DNA of 64,000 bases from Paenibacillus sophorae (GTDB lineage: Bacteria > Bacillota > Bacilli > Paenibacillales > Paenibacillaceae), in assembly GCF_018966525.1 (NCBI RefSeq), contig NZ_CP076607.1, forward strand, positions 1,426,001-1,490,000, read 5' to 3'. The notes under the pieces were generated by a model. The model made no database searches, was not told where the DNA came from, and was given only the letters and a program-made list of their open reading frames with translations. Numbering within the stretch: the first letter of the stretch is position 1; each line of letters begins with the position of its first letter. Below, piece by piece: positions 34,137 through 43,351 of the stretch. Position numbers and translations under genes: made by a program.

Positions 34137-34961
34137 ATGAGTTGGTATTTCAGAGCCATCGGTTTTCGGAAAATATTCGAGTTCCTGCTGCTTGTCGCTT
34201 TTGTCGTGTTCTTTGTCGGGCCGCTCTTGAATCTTGCCGTGCTTGCTTTCAGCAGCAAGTGGAACTATCCCGACCTGCTGCCGCGGCAATGGTCTTTACA
34301 GTGGTGGCATTTCGTACTCCAGGAGGAGGATATCGCCAAATCCATCGGACTTTCGTTTCTGATTGCCGCTTTAGTCACGGTATTGTCCATCGTCATTTGC
34401 ATCCCGGCCGCTTATGCTTTTGCCCGGATACGATTTCCGCTGAGCCGCTTCTTTCTGTTCTCCTTTCTGCTTACGCACGCTTTTCCGAAAATGGGGCTGT
34501 ATGTCTCGATTGCCGTCCTCTTTTATAAACTGGGGCTGATGAATACGCTGCTCGGCGTGGTCCTGGTTCATATGATCAACGTCCTGATGTTTATGACCTG
34601 GATACCGACGGCCGCCTTCCGCAATGTCCACACGGCGCAGGAAGAATCAGCGAGGGATGTGGGCGCCACGCCGTTCCGCGTATTCCGCAGTATTACGCTG
34701 CCGATGGCGATGCCGGGTATTCTGGTCGCATCGATCTTCACCTTTCTGAACTCTTTGGACGAGGCCCAGGGCACTTTTCTGGTCGGAATTCCCGATTTCA
34801 AGACGATGCCTATCGTCATGTACTCGATTATCGCCGATTTTCCCAGCAGCGCCGGCGCCGTATTCTCGATCATTCTTACCGCTCCGACCATTATTCTGCT
34901 GTTAGCCGCTCAGCGTTTTGTCAGCGCGGATATTATGGCCAGCGGTTTCCAAGTTAAATAA
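34137..34961 (+). CDS. ABC transporter permease (importer, type I)
   Basis: A 274-residue inner-membrane permease with six predicted helices, beginning FEFLLLVAFVVFFVGPLLNLAVLAF. The cytoplasmic coupling loop EESARDVGATPFRVFRSITLP is the EAA motif of type I importers. GGAG lies 12 bases before ATG 34137; the frame opens upstream without a better site. It is the first of four transporter genes (permease, ATPase, binding protein, permease). The arrangement resembles spermidine/iron/2-aminoethylphosphonate-type systems; the substrate is inferred from neighbours as a phosphodiester-like compound. Confidence 0.88.
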   Translation: MSWYFRAIGFRKIFEFLLLVAFVVFFVGPLLNLAVLAFSSKWNYPDLLPRQWSLQWWHFVLQEEDIAKSIGLSFLIAALVTVLSIVICIPAAYAFARIRFPLSRFFLFSFLLTHAFPKMGLYVSIAVLFYKLGLMNTLLGVVLVHMINVLMFMTWIPTAAFRNVHTAQEESARDVGATPFRVFRSITLPMAMPGILVASIFTFLNSLDEAQGTFLVGIPDFKTMPIVMYSIIADFPSSAGAVFSIILTAPTIILLLAAQRFVSADIMASGFQVK

Positions 34962-35011
34962 CCAGTCCCGGGACAATAACCGGATCAATTTCCGGATCAC
35001 GGAGGAATTTC

Positions 35012-36049
35012 ATGAGTGTACAGCTTTCGATTCGCAATTTGACCAAACGTTACAAGACGGGAGAGGGCGTAACCGATATTTCGCTCGATGTTAAAAAAGG
35101 TGAATTGGTTACCCTGTTAGGCCCTTCCGGCTGCGGCAAAACAACGGTGCTCAGAAGCATCGGCGGCTTTCTTGAGCCTGATTCGGGCGAAATTATGATT
35201 GCAAGTCGGAACGTGGTTAAGCTTCCCCCGGAGAAACGGCCGACCTCGATGGTCTTTCAGGGGTACAATCTGTGGCCGCATATGTCCATTTATGAAAATC
35301 TCGCGTTCGGGCTTAAAATTCGCAAGACGCCCAAGGCGGAAATCAAGAGCGCCGTGGAGGATGCGCTTCGGCTTGTACGGCTGCCCGGCGTGGAGAAGAA
35401 ATTCCCCAGCCAGCTTTCCGGCGGGCAGCAGCAGCGTATCGCCGTCGCCAGATCCCTTCTGCTGAAGCCCGAGGTATTGCTGCTGGACGAGCCTTTCTCT
35501 GCGCTTGACGCCAAGCTTCGTCACGAGATGAGGGAAGAGCTGCGCGAGATTCAGACGGAGACCGGCCTGACGATGGTGTTCGTCACCCATGATCAGGAGG
35601 AAGCCCTTTCCCTTTCCGACCGAATAGTCGTGATGAACCAGGGGAATATCGAGCAGATCGCGGCGCCTCAGGATATATACGATTCGCCGGATACGCTGTT
35701 TGTCGCTCAGTTTATCGGCAAAATGAACTTTTTGGAGGGGGTGGTGGAAGAGGACAAGCTGCGAGTGGGAGGTCTGGTTTTTCCGAATACGAAACGTCTT
35801 GCGGGGTCAATCGTCATCGCCGTCAGGCCGGAAGATGTCATAATGGGTCCAGGTTCCGGAGAAGAAGACGGCTTGTATGGAACAATCAAACAATTGATGG
35901 TGCTCGGCCATTATGCCGAGGTGTCGATTGAACTTGACGGGTACGGCACGATTCGGGCTTTTCAGCCGAGAGATACCGTGAAGGAACTTTCTATGGGTCA
36001 GCGTGTAACCGTCGCTTTTGCCAAAGTGATTGCTTATCCGAACAAGTAA
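35012..36049 (+). CDS. ABC transporter ATP-binding protein (PotA/FbpC-like)
   Basis: A 345-residue importer ATPase. Walker A is GPSGCGKTT, the signature is LSGGQQQRIAVARSLL, Walker B is VLLLDEPFSALD, and the switch His is in FVTHDQEEA. The C-terminal 110 residues form a TOBE-like domain (AVRPEDVIMGPGSG), as in PotA, FbpC and MalK-type ATPases that drive paired permeases. GGAGG lies seven bases upstream of the ATG. It sits between the first permease and the substrate-binding lipoprotein. Confidence 0.93.
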   Translation: MSVQLSIRNLTKRYKTGEGVTDISLDVKKGELVTLLGPSGCGKTTVLRSIGGFLEPDSGEIMIASRNVVKLPPEKRPTSMVFQGYNLWPHMSIYENLAFGLKIRKTPKAEIKSAVEDALRLVRLPGVEKKFPSQLSGGQQQRIAVARSLLLKPEVLLLDEPFSALDAKLRHEMREELREIQTETGLTMVFVTHDQEEALSLSDRIVVMNQGNIEQIAAPQDIYDSPDTLFVAQFIGKMNFLEGVVEEDKLRVGGLVFPNTKRLAGSIVIAVRPEDVIMGPGSGEEDGLYGTIKQLMVLGHYAEVSIELDGYGTIRAFQPRDTVKELSMGQRVTVAFAKVIAYPNK

Positions 36050-36074
36050 GGACAAACAAAGGAGGAAATTTTAC

Positions 36075-37265
36075 ATGTTTCGTATGAAAAAAGGTTTTAC
36101 CGTGCTGTCAGCGCTCGCTTTGTCGTTCGGTATTCTGGCTGGCTGCGGTACAGCGAATAACAATTCATCAGGTTCCGCCGCCAATACTAGTTCCGATTCC
36201 ACCGCAGCAAGCAATTCCGCCTCTTCCAGCACACCGGTCGAAATTCAATTTTATTTTACAGGCTCCCAGAACGTAAAGAACTTATGGGATCAGCTCACGC
36301 CAATGTTCGAAGAAAAAAATCCGGACGTTAAGGTGAACCTCGTGTATATTCCTTCTGGAACCGGCGCTCAACCGACCTATGACCGTATTTTGGCCGCCAA
36401 GCAAGCAGGCAAGGGATCGGGCGATATTGACCTATATGAAGATGCTCTGTCCTTCGTCACCCAAGGCCAGAAAGATGATCTCTGGGATACACTGAGCACA
36501 AGCTCCGTTCCAAATCTCGCAAAAGTAGACTCAAAAACGATGGAAGATGTCGCGAACCTGGCAGTGCCTTACCGTTCGTCCGCCGTCGTGCTTGCTTATA
36601 ACAGTGAGAAGGTGACTGCGCCTCCGACCACGCTGGACGAGGTGTTCGAATGGATTCGCCAGCATCCCGAGCGGTTTGCTTATAACGATCCTTCCACCGG
36701 GGGCTCCGGCAGCTCCTTCGTAACGACGACCCTTTATAAAGATTTGCCTGAAGATGCGATTCATAGCGACGACCCGGCCATCGAGAAGGATTGGGCCAAA
36801 GGCTTTGCGACGCTGAAGGAACTCGGCCCTTACCTGTACGGAAAAGGCATTTACCCGAAAAAGAATCAAGGTACGCTTGATCTGCTGACGAGCGGAGAGG
36901 TCGACATGATTCCGGCCTGGTCCGACATGGTGCTTGAACAGCTGGATAAAGGCCAACTGCCGGCAACGACCAAAATGCAGCAAATTACGCCGGGCTTCAA
37001 TGGCGGACCGACCTATCTGATGGTGCCGAAGCTATCCGAGAAGAAAGAAGCCGTCTATAAATTCCTGGACTTCGTCCTGTCGCCTGAGGCGCAAGCTGTC
37101 ATGGTGAAGACGATGCACGGCTTCCCGGGAATCGAGCTGACGAGCATGCCGCAGGACATTCAGGATTCTTTTAAAGGCGTATCGGAAGGCTTCCGTAATT
37201 TCAACGTCGGTGATTTGAGCAAAGAGATCAACAAACGCTGGCAGAGCGACGTGGCGGCCCAATGA
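36075..37265 (+). CDS. ABC transporter substrate-binding lipoprotein
   Basis: A 396-residue extracellular solute-binding protein. A lipoprotein signal peptide with the lipobox LAGCG is followed by a Ser/Asn/Ala-rich linker to about residue 55, then a two-lobe binding fold (VEIQFYFTGSQNVKNLWDQL, GEVDMIPAWSDMVLEQL). The sequence style is of the family 1/iron-sulfate-polyamine group. GGAGG lies nine bases before ATG 36075. Its stop overlaps the next permease start by four bases (ATGA). Confidence 0.92.
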   Translation: MFRMKKGFTVLSALALSFGILAGCGTANNNSSGSAANTSSDSTAASNSASSSTPVEIQFYFTGSQNVKNLWDQLTPMFEEKNPDVKVNLVYIPSGTGAQPTYDRILAAKQAGKGSGDIDLYEDALSFVTQGQKDDLWDTLSTSSVPNLAKVDSKTMEDVANLAVPYRSSAVVLAYNSEKVTAPPTTLDEVFEWIRQHPERFAYNDPSTGGSGSSFVTTTLYKDLPEDAIHSDDPAIEKDWAKGFATLKELGPYLYGKGIYPKKNQGTLDLLTSGEVDMIPAWSDMVLEQLDKGQLPATTKMQQITPGFNGGPTYLMVPKLSEKKEAVYKFLDFVLSPEAQAVMVKTMHGFPGIELTSMPQDIQDSFKGVSEGFRNFNVGDLSKEINKRWQSDVAAQ

Positions 37266-38101
37266 GGAAAGAAGTGAAAATGGGGATATTCGGACTTTGT
37301 CTGGTTATCCCCTCCTTTCTCTTGTTGTCGGTGATCGTAGTCATTCCGATTATATTATCTTTTATAGAAAGCCTGCGCAATGAAACCGGCGGGTACGACC
37401 TTAGCCGTTATATGTATTTGTTTACCGACGAGGGGATGCGCGCGAATATCGTGTTTACTCTTCAAGTGACGATTGTTTCCTGTGTTATTGTGCTGGCGGT
37501 CAGCTACGCATTGGCGGTATACATGCGCTTCAGTTCCGGCAGGCTGGTTGATTTAATCCGCAAAACCTATATGATTCCGATATTTATTCCCGGGGTTATC
37601 GCGACTTACGGCCTGATCAACCTGCTGGGGAATCACGGCTGGCTGTCCCGATGGTTGCTGTTGTTCGGAGGAACGCTTCCGCGGATTATTTTTGATCAGA
37701 AGGGGATTATTATCGCGAATCTCTGGTTCAATATCCCGTTTACGACGATGCTGCTCAGTTCGGCGCTGGCGGGAATCCCGAACGCGGTCATAGAGAGCGC
37801 CAAAGATATCGGGGCCGGACGCCTGCGCATCTTTTTCCGTATCATATTGCCATTATCGTACAAAACGTTTCTCGTCGCGGTTACCTTCGTGTTCATGGGT
37901 GTCATCGGTTCATTTACCGCTCCGTTTCTGGTCGGTCCGAATGCTCCCCAAATGCTCGGCGTTTCGATGGAGCAGGTATTTAGCGTATTCCAGGAGCGCG
38001 AACAGGCAGCGGCGATTTCCTTCTTCACGTTCCTGCTGTGCTCGCTGCTAGGGTACTTCTATATCCGTTCTATGGTTAAAGAAGAGACGGCCAGGCCATG
38101 A
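37262..38101 (+). CDS. ABC transporter permease (second subunit)
   Basis: A 279-residue type I importer permease with six predicted helices, beginning GLCLVIPSFLLLSVIVVIPII. The EAA loop reads ESAKDIGAGRLRIFFRIILP. The ATG at 37262 overlaps the binding-protein stop; ATG 37280 is an alternative with a GAGGAAAG site just upstream. It pairs with the permease at 34137 to form a heterodimeric channel. Its own stop overlaps the next gene (ATGA). Confidence 0.9.
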   Translation: MRKEVKMGIFGLCLVIPSFLLLSVIVVIPIILSFIESLRNETGGYDLSRYMYLFTDEGMRANIVFTLQVTIVSCVIVLAVSYALAVYMRFSSGRLVDLIRKTYMIPIFIPGVIATYGLINLLGNHGWLSRWLLLFGGTLPRIIFDQKGIIIANLWFNIPFTTMLLSSALAGIPNAVIESAKDIGAGRLRIFFRIILPLSYKTFLVAVTFVFMGVIGSFTAPFLVGPNAPQMLGVSMEQVFSVFQEREQAAAISFFTFLLCSLLGYFYIRSMVKEETARP

Positions 38102-39015
38102 TTGAAATCTATACGCATGAATGGAAGACGGTTAGCGCGAGATTGGCCGAGGCGATGCGGGACGGGAATGTCACAGCCCTGGAAACATGCGTAACCATCA
38201 TTCCTGTGCTCGACTTGCTGCACAAAGTATTTCCTGATGACGCCGAATTCCCGGCAAGGCAGGGGGAATATTATCATCTGGATGGGCAGCTCCGCCGGGC
38301 GGGACATGCCTATCAGATGGCGCTGGAGCTTGATCCGCCGTCCTCGCTTACGGAACAGGAAGCTGCCGCTATCCGCCGCCATTGCCCGCTGCTGCTTACA
38401 ACCGAGGCGGAATGCTTTCCCCTGAAGGATGTCGCAGCTGTCCATCATCCGACGCGGCCGCTCATCGGTTATCACCTGTTCTGGGAGGATGATTTCGACT
38501 TCCCGGATGATTATGAGCCCTGTGATCACGAAGAGATATGGGTGGAGTATGACCCTGAAGAGGCGACGGTCACTGGGGTTATGACGTTTTTTCACAGCTC
38601 GGTGATCTCCTCGGAGGAGGCTGTACTTGAAGCCGGGGAGAATGGGGAGCGGCCTATCGTCCGAATCGAGTGGGGAAAGCACGGATCGCTGCTTAAAGGT
38701 TGGGAAAACATCCACATTCCGATGAAGAACATGACCATGCAGGATTGGATGCGGCAAACGTACGAGCATGTAAAGGCGGGCGGACGCCTGCCGCAGCATC
38801 CGCTGAAGCGATTTTGGCCGCAGGGGTTTGAAGGCTCCTATGAGTCGTATATCGACTTCTCCGCTCAGGTCGATCCGCTCCTTTATCTGGAGCGTAAGCC
38901 GCTTATGTTCAAGTCGCTTTATGCGAATGCGATATTGTTTACACAGGCCATCCCCTACAATTTCCACCCGAAAATGGAATGGCCGGACCGGTTCACCCGG
39001 GCATTGCTTGATTAG
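38098..39015 (+). CDS. Vps62-like protein of unknown function
   Basis: A 305-residue protein, coupled to the permease by an ATGA overlap, so it belongs to the importer operon. The centre resembles the Vps62/DUF946-type domain: RPLIGYHLFWEDDFDFPDDY, a DHEEIWVEYD segment, and RIEWGKHGSLLKGW with a conserved GKHGS. The N-terminal 100 residues look helical and TPR-like (GQLRRAGHAYQMALELDPPS). No signal peptide is visible, so it is probably cytoplasmic. The charged and His-containing motifs suggest a metal-dependent hydrolase or binding role, but no activity can be claimed. Confidence 0.7.
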   Translation: MIEIYTHEWKTVSARLAEAMRDGNVTALETCVTIIPVLDLLHKVFPDDAEFPARQGEYYHLDGQLRRAGHAYQMALELDPPSSLTEQEAAAIRRHCPLLLTTEAECFPLKDVAAVHHPTRPLIGYHLFWEDDFDFPDDYEPCDHEEIWVEYDPEEATVTGVMTFFHSSVISSEEAVLEAGENGERPIVRIEWGKHGSLLKGWENIHIPMKNMTMQDWMRQTYEHVKAGGRLPQHPLKRFWPQGFEGSYESYIDFSAQVDPLLYLERKPLMFKSLYANAILFTQAIPYNFHPKMEWPDRFTRALLD

Positions 39016-39042
39016 GGAAACACCGAACTTTCATTTTGTACA

Positions 39043-39112
39043 GGCACTGCCGTAGCCCGCCCGCAGACGATGCAATTCATGCATCGCGGGAGGATGATGG
39101 TGGTGCCTTTTT
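39043..39112 (+). terminator. Large hairpin terminator after the importer operon
   Basis: GGCAC (39043) pairs with GTGCC (39103-39107), enclosing CCCG/CGGG and a CGATGCA-ATTCA-TGCATCG stem; five T follow. The outer stems are interrupted by internal loops. It probably ends the importer operon, though such a branched hairpin could also be a structured leader of the next gene. Confidence 0.55.
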
Positions 39113-39251
39113 GCTGCTTCGTTTAGGGGCCTGCCTTTGGTTTAAGGCGCTTTCATCGATACAGGATTACGCAAGGCGGCAAGACAAAAAAGTCTCACTG
39201 TGCTTAAATGGAAGGATAGCTCAAGAACCGTTAAGGAGGACGTTTACTTTT

Positions 39252-40340
39252 ATGATGTTTAACCGTTCCAGTTCCAGGCTGGCGGCAGGAATACTGCTGG
39301 CCTCGCTTGTTCTTTCCGCCTGCGGTCCGCAAACCGCGGAACCCACCGGCGTTTCCAGCGCCGCGCCGCTATCCTCGGCCGTTCCGGCCCCGGCGACGCC
39401 TGTCCCGGCCCCGTCGCCCGCCCTGTCCCCGGTGTCCGTGTCGGGACTAACCGGGCTCCCTGTCACGGAAGCGCCGCTTCCCCGGCCGCTTGCCGTGATG
39501 ATCAACAACGCGCCGGCCGCCCGTCCCCAATCGGGACTGACCAAGGCCGATCTTCTGTACGAGGTGCTGGCCGAAGGGGGAATTACGCGGCTGATCGCGA
39601 TTTATCAGAGCCAATCGGGCATATCCAAAATCGGGCCGGTCCGCAGCATCCGTCCCTATCTGATCGATATCGGCGAGTCTTACGGCGGTGTTACCGTGCA
39701 TGCGGGCGGAAGTCCGGCGGCATATGCCATTTTACAGAGACAGCATAAAGAGGACATGGACGAAATCGGAAGGGCCGGCGCCTACTTCTGGCGGGATAAA
39801 AGCCGTAAGGCACCCCACAATTTATATACAAGTGAAGACAAGCTTCGGACCGGAGCGGAGAAGTTCGGATACGGCGGAGCGGTGGCTGTGCAGGGATATC
39901 TTTTTACCAATCCGGATTATGTCCCGGTGGGCGGGGAACCCGCGTCCGGGTTCAAGGTCCACTTCTTGCTCCAGAGCTATACGGTGGATTACAAATATGA
40001 TTCCGCTTCGCGCACCTATGCAAGATGGGTTAATGGAAAGCCGCATCTGGATCAGGACAGCGGCGAACCGGTCGAAGCAGCCAACGTTATCGTCATGGGG
40101 GCCGACCACACTGTGCTTGACGAGGTAGGCAGGCTGTCCGTCAACCTGGAGCTTGGAGGAGAAGCCATGCTGTTCCAGCGGGGAGAGGCCACCCGGGGCA
40201 GATGGGTCCGCAAGGCCGGCGACGTCATAAGGTTCGTGCGGGACGGCAAGGAAGCGGCGTTGTACCCGGGAGTCACCCATTTTTTGATTGTGCCTAACAC
40301 GCCCTCTTTTGAGAGCCATTTAACTGTTACGTCCTCGTAA
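39252..40340 (+). CDS. yerB: YerB-like DUF3048 lipoprotein
   Basis: A 362-residue lipoprotein. The signal peptide ends in the lipobox LSACG, and a long Ala/Pro/Ser-rich linker (residues about 25-65) precedes the DUF3048 domain: PRPLAVMINNAPAARPQSGL, YEVLAEGGITRLIAIYQ and KIGPVRSIRPYLIDI. Such proteins lie outside the membrane; no enzymatic role is established. AAGGAGG lies 12 bases before ATG 39252. In B. subtilis yerB neighbours yerC; here yerC is 10 kb away. Confidence 0.88.
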   Translation: MMFNRSSSRLAAGILLASLVLSACGPQTAEPTGVSSAAPLSSAVPAPATPVPAPSPALSPVSVSGLTGLPVTEAPLPRPLAVMINNAPAARPQSGLTKADLLYEVLAEGGITRLIAIYQSQSGISKIGPVRSIRPYLIDIGESYGGVTVHAGGSPAAYAILQRQHKEDMDEIGRAGAYFWRDKSRKAPHNLYTSEDKLRTGAEKFGYGGAVAVQGYLFTNPDYVPVGGEPASGFKVHFLLQSYTVDYKYDSASRTYARWVNGKPHLDQDSGEPVEAANVIVMGADHTVLDEVGRLSVNLELGGEAMLFQRGEATRGRWVRKAGDVIRFVRDGKEAALYPGVTHFLIVPNTPSFESHLTVTSS

Positions 40341-40606
40341 CGCCGGTGGCAAAAGGAGTATAAGATGGCGAACGGGTGCGAACATTTTAAGCGAAGTCCG
40401 TATAATTCCTAAAATACCAAAAATAGCGAATTCTTTTTTTCTCGTTCGACAAATTGTGATTTCATTGTAAAAAGTTCGGTTGTTTTTACTTTCTATCTTT
40501 CAAGGCGGTATGTTAAGATAACAAAGGTCGTCATTTAATTTTATACTGTGTTTACAATTGAATGATTCCGCCGTTCCAAGGAACTTTATACAAAGGAGTT
40601 TACAAT
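40341..40606. other. Intergenic region before the phosphate transport pair
   Basis: AT-rich and gene-free. It contains a TATACT (40543-40548) that could be a -10, but no good -35 at the right distance. No clear terminator for yerB and no convincing Pho box was seen. Confidence 0.3.
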
Positions 40607-41221
40607 ATGAGGCTGAGAAAAAAGGACATTTTCTTCGAGACGCTTGAAAATATGGCCGATACGATCGTCCAGGCTGCGGATTATTTCGCCCAGCATCTTT
40701 CCGATCTAAGCGATCTGGAGCTGTTTGCCGGAGAAATGAAGAAGTATGAATCCCAGTGCGATACATATACGCACACGGTTATTAAAGAGCTGAACAAGAC
40801 GTTCATTACCCCACTGGAGCGCGACGATATCATGGCGCTGATCACAAGAATGGACGATGTCATCGACGGACTTGAGGCTTCCGCCACCCGTTTCTATATG
40901 TACAACATGACCCAGACGGACGAGTACATCGGCCAATTCGCCGAGATTCTCCGTCAGTCCTCTTATGAGATTCAGAAGGCAGTTCATCTGCTGTCGCAGA
41001 AGAAGCTTCTGGCTATCCGCGAATATACGATTCGGCTGAACGACCTGGAGAATCAGGGCGATGAAGTGCTGCGCAACTGTACTAAGGCATTGTTCGCTCA
41101 GGTCAAGGATCCGATTGAGCTGATCAAGCGCAAGGAACTGTACGAGCGTTTGGAGACGACGACGGACAAATGCGAAGACGTAGCCAACATACTGGAATCA
41201 ATTATTATGCGCAACTCATAA
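40607..41221 (+). CDS. DUF47 (PhoU-like) phosphate transport regulator
   Basis: A 204-residue all-helical DUF47 protein, a PhoU relative. It starts MRLRKKDIFFETLENMADTI and contains the family's ITPLERDDIMALITRMDDVIDGLE segment, in which Asp/Glu clusters bind metals in PhoU proteins. The ATG at 40607 has AAAGGAG eight bases upstream. It is followed 13 bases later by a Pit transporter gene, the standard DUF47-pit pairing in which DUF47 is thought to modulate the transporter. Confidence 0.92.
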   Translation: MRLRKKDIFFETLENMADTIVQAADYFAQHLSDLSDLELFAGEMKKYESQCDTYTHTVIKELNKTFITPLERDDIMALITRMDDVIDGLEASATRFYMYNMTQTDEYIGQFAEILRQSSYEIQKAVHLLSQKKLLAIREYTIRLNDLENQGDEVLRNCTKALFAQVKDPIELIKRKELYERLETTTDKCEDVANILESIIMRNS

Positions 41222-41234
41222 GGGGCAAGTAACT

Positions 41235-42227
41235 ATGGATACATCATCTTTATTGGTTCTAGGCATCGTCATAATACTCGCACTCGGCTTTGACTTCATC
41301 AACGGCTTCCACGATACGGCGAATGCGATTGCGACCTCCGTATCGACCCGGGCGCTTTCACCGCGTACGGCGATTATTATGGCAGCGTGCATGAACTTTA
41401 TCGGAGCGATGCTGTTTACCGGCGTAGCCAAGACAATCGGCGGCAGTGTAACCGATCCGACGAAGCTGGACAACGGGATCGAGGTCGTTATTGCTACACT
41501 TGTCGCCGCGATTATCTGGAACCTGATCACCTGGTGGTTTGGGATCCCTTCCTCCTCTTCCCATGCGCTGATCGGAGCGCTTGCCGGAGCGGTCTATGTG
41601 GGGGCGGGCTCGGATCATATCAAATGGAGCGGATTTAGAGACATTGTAGAGGGGCTTATTTTCTCTCCGATTATCGCTTTTGTTATCGGATATATTGTCA
41701 TGACCATACTCAAATGGATATTTGCGAAGCAAAGTCCGCATACGGTCAACAAAGGCTTCCGCACGATGCAGATCATAACGGCCGCTTTCCAGTCGTTCAC
41801 TCACGGAACGAATGATGCGCAGAAAGCGATGGGGATCATTACGTTTGCGCTTGTTACCTCCGGCCGTCTGGGTACGATGGAAGTTCCGATTTGGGTCAAA
41901 ATTTCGGCTGCGACCGCTATGGCGCTCGGGACCTCAATCGGCGGCTGGAAGATTATCAAGACGATGGGTACGAAAATATTCAAAATCGAACCGATCAATG
42001 GATTTGCCGCCGACATTTCGGCAGCTTCCGTTATTTTTTCGGCGACGCTGCTGAAATTGCCGGTAAGTACGACCCATGCGATAACGTCAGCAATTCTCGG
42101 CGTCGGCTCAGCGAAGCGCTTCTCCGCGGTTAAATGGGGCGTAGCGGGCCGGATTGTCGTCACCTGGTTTATTACGATACCGATCAGCGCCGCGCTTGCA
42201 GGTATTATTTTTAAAATTCTTTTTTAG
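41235..42227 (+). CDS. pit: Low-affinity inorganic phosphate transporter Pit
   Basis: A 330-residue PiT-family membrane transporter that imports phosphate (probably as a metal-phosphate) with protons or sodium. The two inverted signature repeats are visible: DFINGFHDTANAIATSVSTRAL near the N-terminus and QSFTHGTNDAQKAMGIITFAL in the second half. About ten hydrophobic helices are predicted. It follows the DUF47 gene in the same operon and is closed by strong terminators. Confidence 0.94.
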   Translation: MDTSSLLVLGIVIILALGFDFINGFHDTANAIATSVSTRALSPRTAIIMAACMNFIGAMLFTGVAKTIGGSVTDPTKLDNGIEVVIATLVAAIIWNLITWWFGIPSSSSHALIGALAGAVYVGAGSDHIKWSGFRDIVEGLIFSPIIAFVIGYIVMTILKWIFAKQSPHTVNKGFRTMQIITAAFQSFTHGTNDAQKAMGIITFALVTSGRLGTMEVPIWVKISAATAMALGTSIGGWKIIKTMGTKIFKIEPINGFAADISAASVIFSATLLKLPVSTTHAITSAILGVGSAKRFSAVKWGVAGRIVVTWFITIPISAALAGIIFKILF

Positions 42228-42248
42228 CTCTGAAGCGTTAATGCCGGG

Positions 42249-42283
42249 GCCGGATCGACAACGTCGATTCGGCTTCTTTTTTT
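42249..42283 (+). terminator. Intrinsic terminator after pit
   Basis: GCCGGATCGAC (42249-42259) pairs with GTCGATTCGGC (42263-42273) over a three-base loop, followed by TTCTTTTTTTT. A second small hairpin, CGCC-AACA-GGCG with seven T, follows at 42306-42325. Confidence 0.92.
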
Positions 42284-42356
42284 TGTATAAGGGGACAGAC
42301 GGGAGCGCCAACAGGCGTTTTTTTGTTTAATACTATTAGTGAAGGCAAGAGACTTA

Positions 42357-42373
42357 TGTCACAAAAAGTTACA
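42357..42373 (+). promoter_or_regulatory. TnrA/GlnR box 1
   Basis: TGTCACAAAAAGTTACA fits the TnrA/GlnR consensus TGTNA-N7-TNACA exactly. It lies 220 bases before glnQ. Upstream boxes of this type are normally used by TnrA for activation in nitrogen limitation. Confidence 0.8.
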
Positions 42374-42514
42374 GCAAAACGATAAAAAACATTAATCAAT
42401 AGGAAAAGAAAATAAAATACCTCACAGTTTGTAAAGGAAATTGCGGTTTTAATATGAAAATCAATGTAGGAAAGTGTAGTTTTTTATAGTGGTTACAGTA
42501 AGGTTGTTCTCAAG

Positions 42515-42531
42515 TGTTACCATAGCTGACA
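42515..42531 (+). promoter_or_regulatory. TnrA/GlnR box 2
   Basis: TGTTACCATAGCTGACA also fits TGTNA-N7-TNACA exactly. It is 62 bases before the glnQ start and 158 bases after box 1. A TATAGT (42485-42490) lies just upstream, so this box is placed to repress near the transcription start. Confidence 0.75.
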
Positions 42532-42592
42532 ACAAGACGTTTCTTGGAAGATTCCAAATGTCAGGGCTATATAGAGCGAGGGGGGACAGTCG

Positions 42593-43321
42593 TTGATCGA
42601 TTTTCAGCAGGTAGATAAACATTACGGACACTTCCACGTGCTCAAGAACATTAATCTGCATGTTGAGGAAGGGGAAGTAGTCGTTGTGGTCGGTCCGTCC
42701 GGCTCGGGCAAGAGTACGATGCTTCGCTGCATCAATCGTCTGGAGACGATCACGAGAGGACAGCTTACCGTAAACGGCGCGGCCATTAATGACAAGAAGA
42801 CGGATATCAACAAAGTCCGGCGGGATATCGGCATGGTGTTCCAGCACTTCAATCTGTATCCGCATAAAAAAGTAATCGAAAACATCACGCTGGCGCCTGT
42901 CAAGGTGCTGGGCGTACCGAAGGCGGAAGCTGAGCAGACGGCGATGTATTATCTGGAGAAAGTCGGCATTGCCGACAAGGCGAAGGCCTATCCGAATCAG
43001 CTCTCGGGCGGGCAGCAGCAGCGTGTGGCGATTGCCAGAGGGCTTGCGATGAAGCCTAAAATCATGCTGTTCGACGAACCGACGTCGGCGCTGGACCCGG
43101 AAATGGTCGGCGAGGTGCTTGACGTTATGCGGACACTGGCCAAGGAAGGTATGACGATGGTCGTCGTTACCCACGAAATGGGCTTTGCCCGCGAGGTGGC
43201 GGACCGCGTGATCTTCATGGACCAGGGACAGATCGTGGAGGAAGCGGCTCCGGAGCAATTCTTCGCAAGCCCGCGCGAGGAGCGCACGCGAACTTTTCTC
43301 AGCAGGGTATTAAGCCACTAA
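42593..43321 (+). CDS. glnQ: Glutamine ABC transporter ATP-binding protein GlnQ
   Basis: A 242-residue polar-amino-acid importer ATPase. Walker A GPSGSGKST, signature LSGGQQQRVAIARGLA, Walker B IMLFDEPTSALDPEM and VTHEMGFAREVADR are typical of the GlnQ/HisP group. The start is TTG 42593 following GAGGGGGG. Glutamine specificity is inferred from the operon, the TnrA/GlnR boxes and the adjacent GlnK-GlnL pair. The gene order Q-H-M-P matches the B. subtilis glnQHMP operon. Confidence 0.93.
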   Translation: MIDFQQVDKHYGHFHVLKNINLHVEEGEVVVVVGPSGSGKSTMLRCINRLETITRGQLTVNGAAINDKKTDINKVRRDIGMVFQHFNLYPHKKVIENITLAPVKVLGVPKAEAEQTAMYYLEKVGIADKAKAYPNQLSGGQQQRVAIARGLAMKPKIMLFDEPTSALDPEMVGEVLDVMRTLAKEGMTMVVVTHEMGFAREVADRVIFMDQGQIVEEAAPEQFFASPREERTRTFLSRVLSH

Positions 43322-43351
43322 AAAATATATAAGAACTGGGGAGAAGCAAAT

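Noticed and set aside
39113..39251. Riboswitch before yerB
   Set aside because: The GC-containing leader has some repeats and stems but does not match any aptamer pattern I know.
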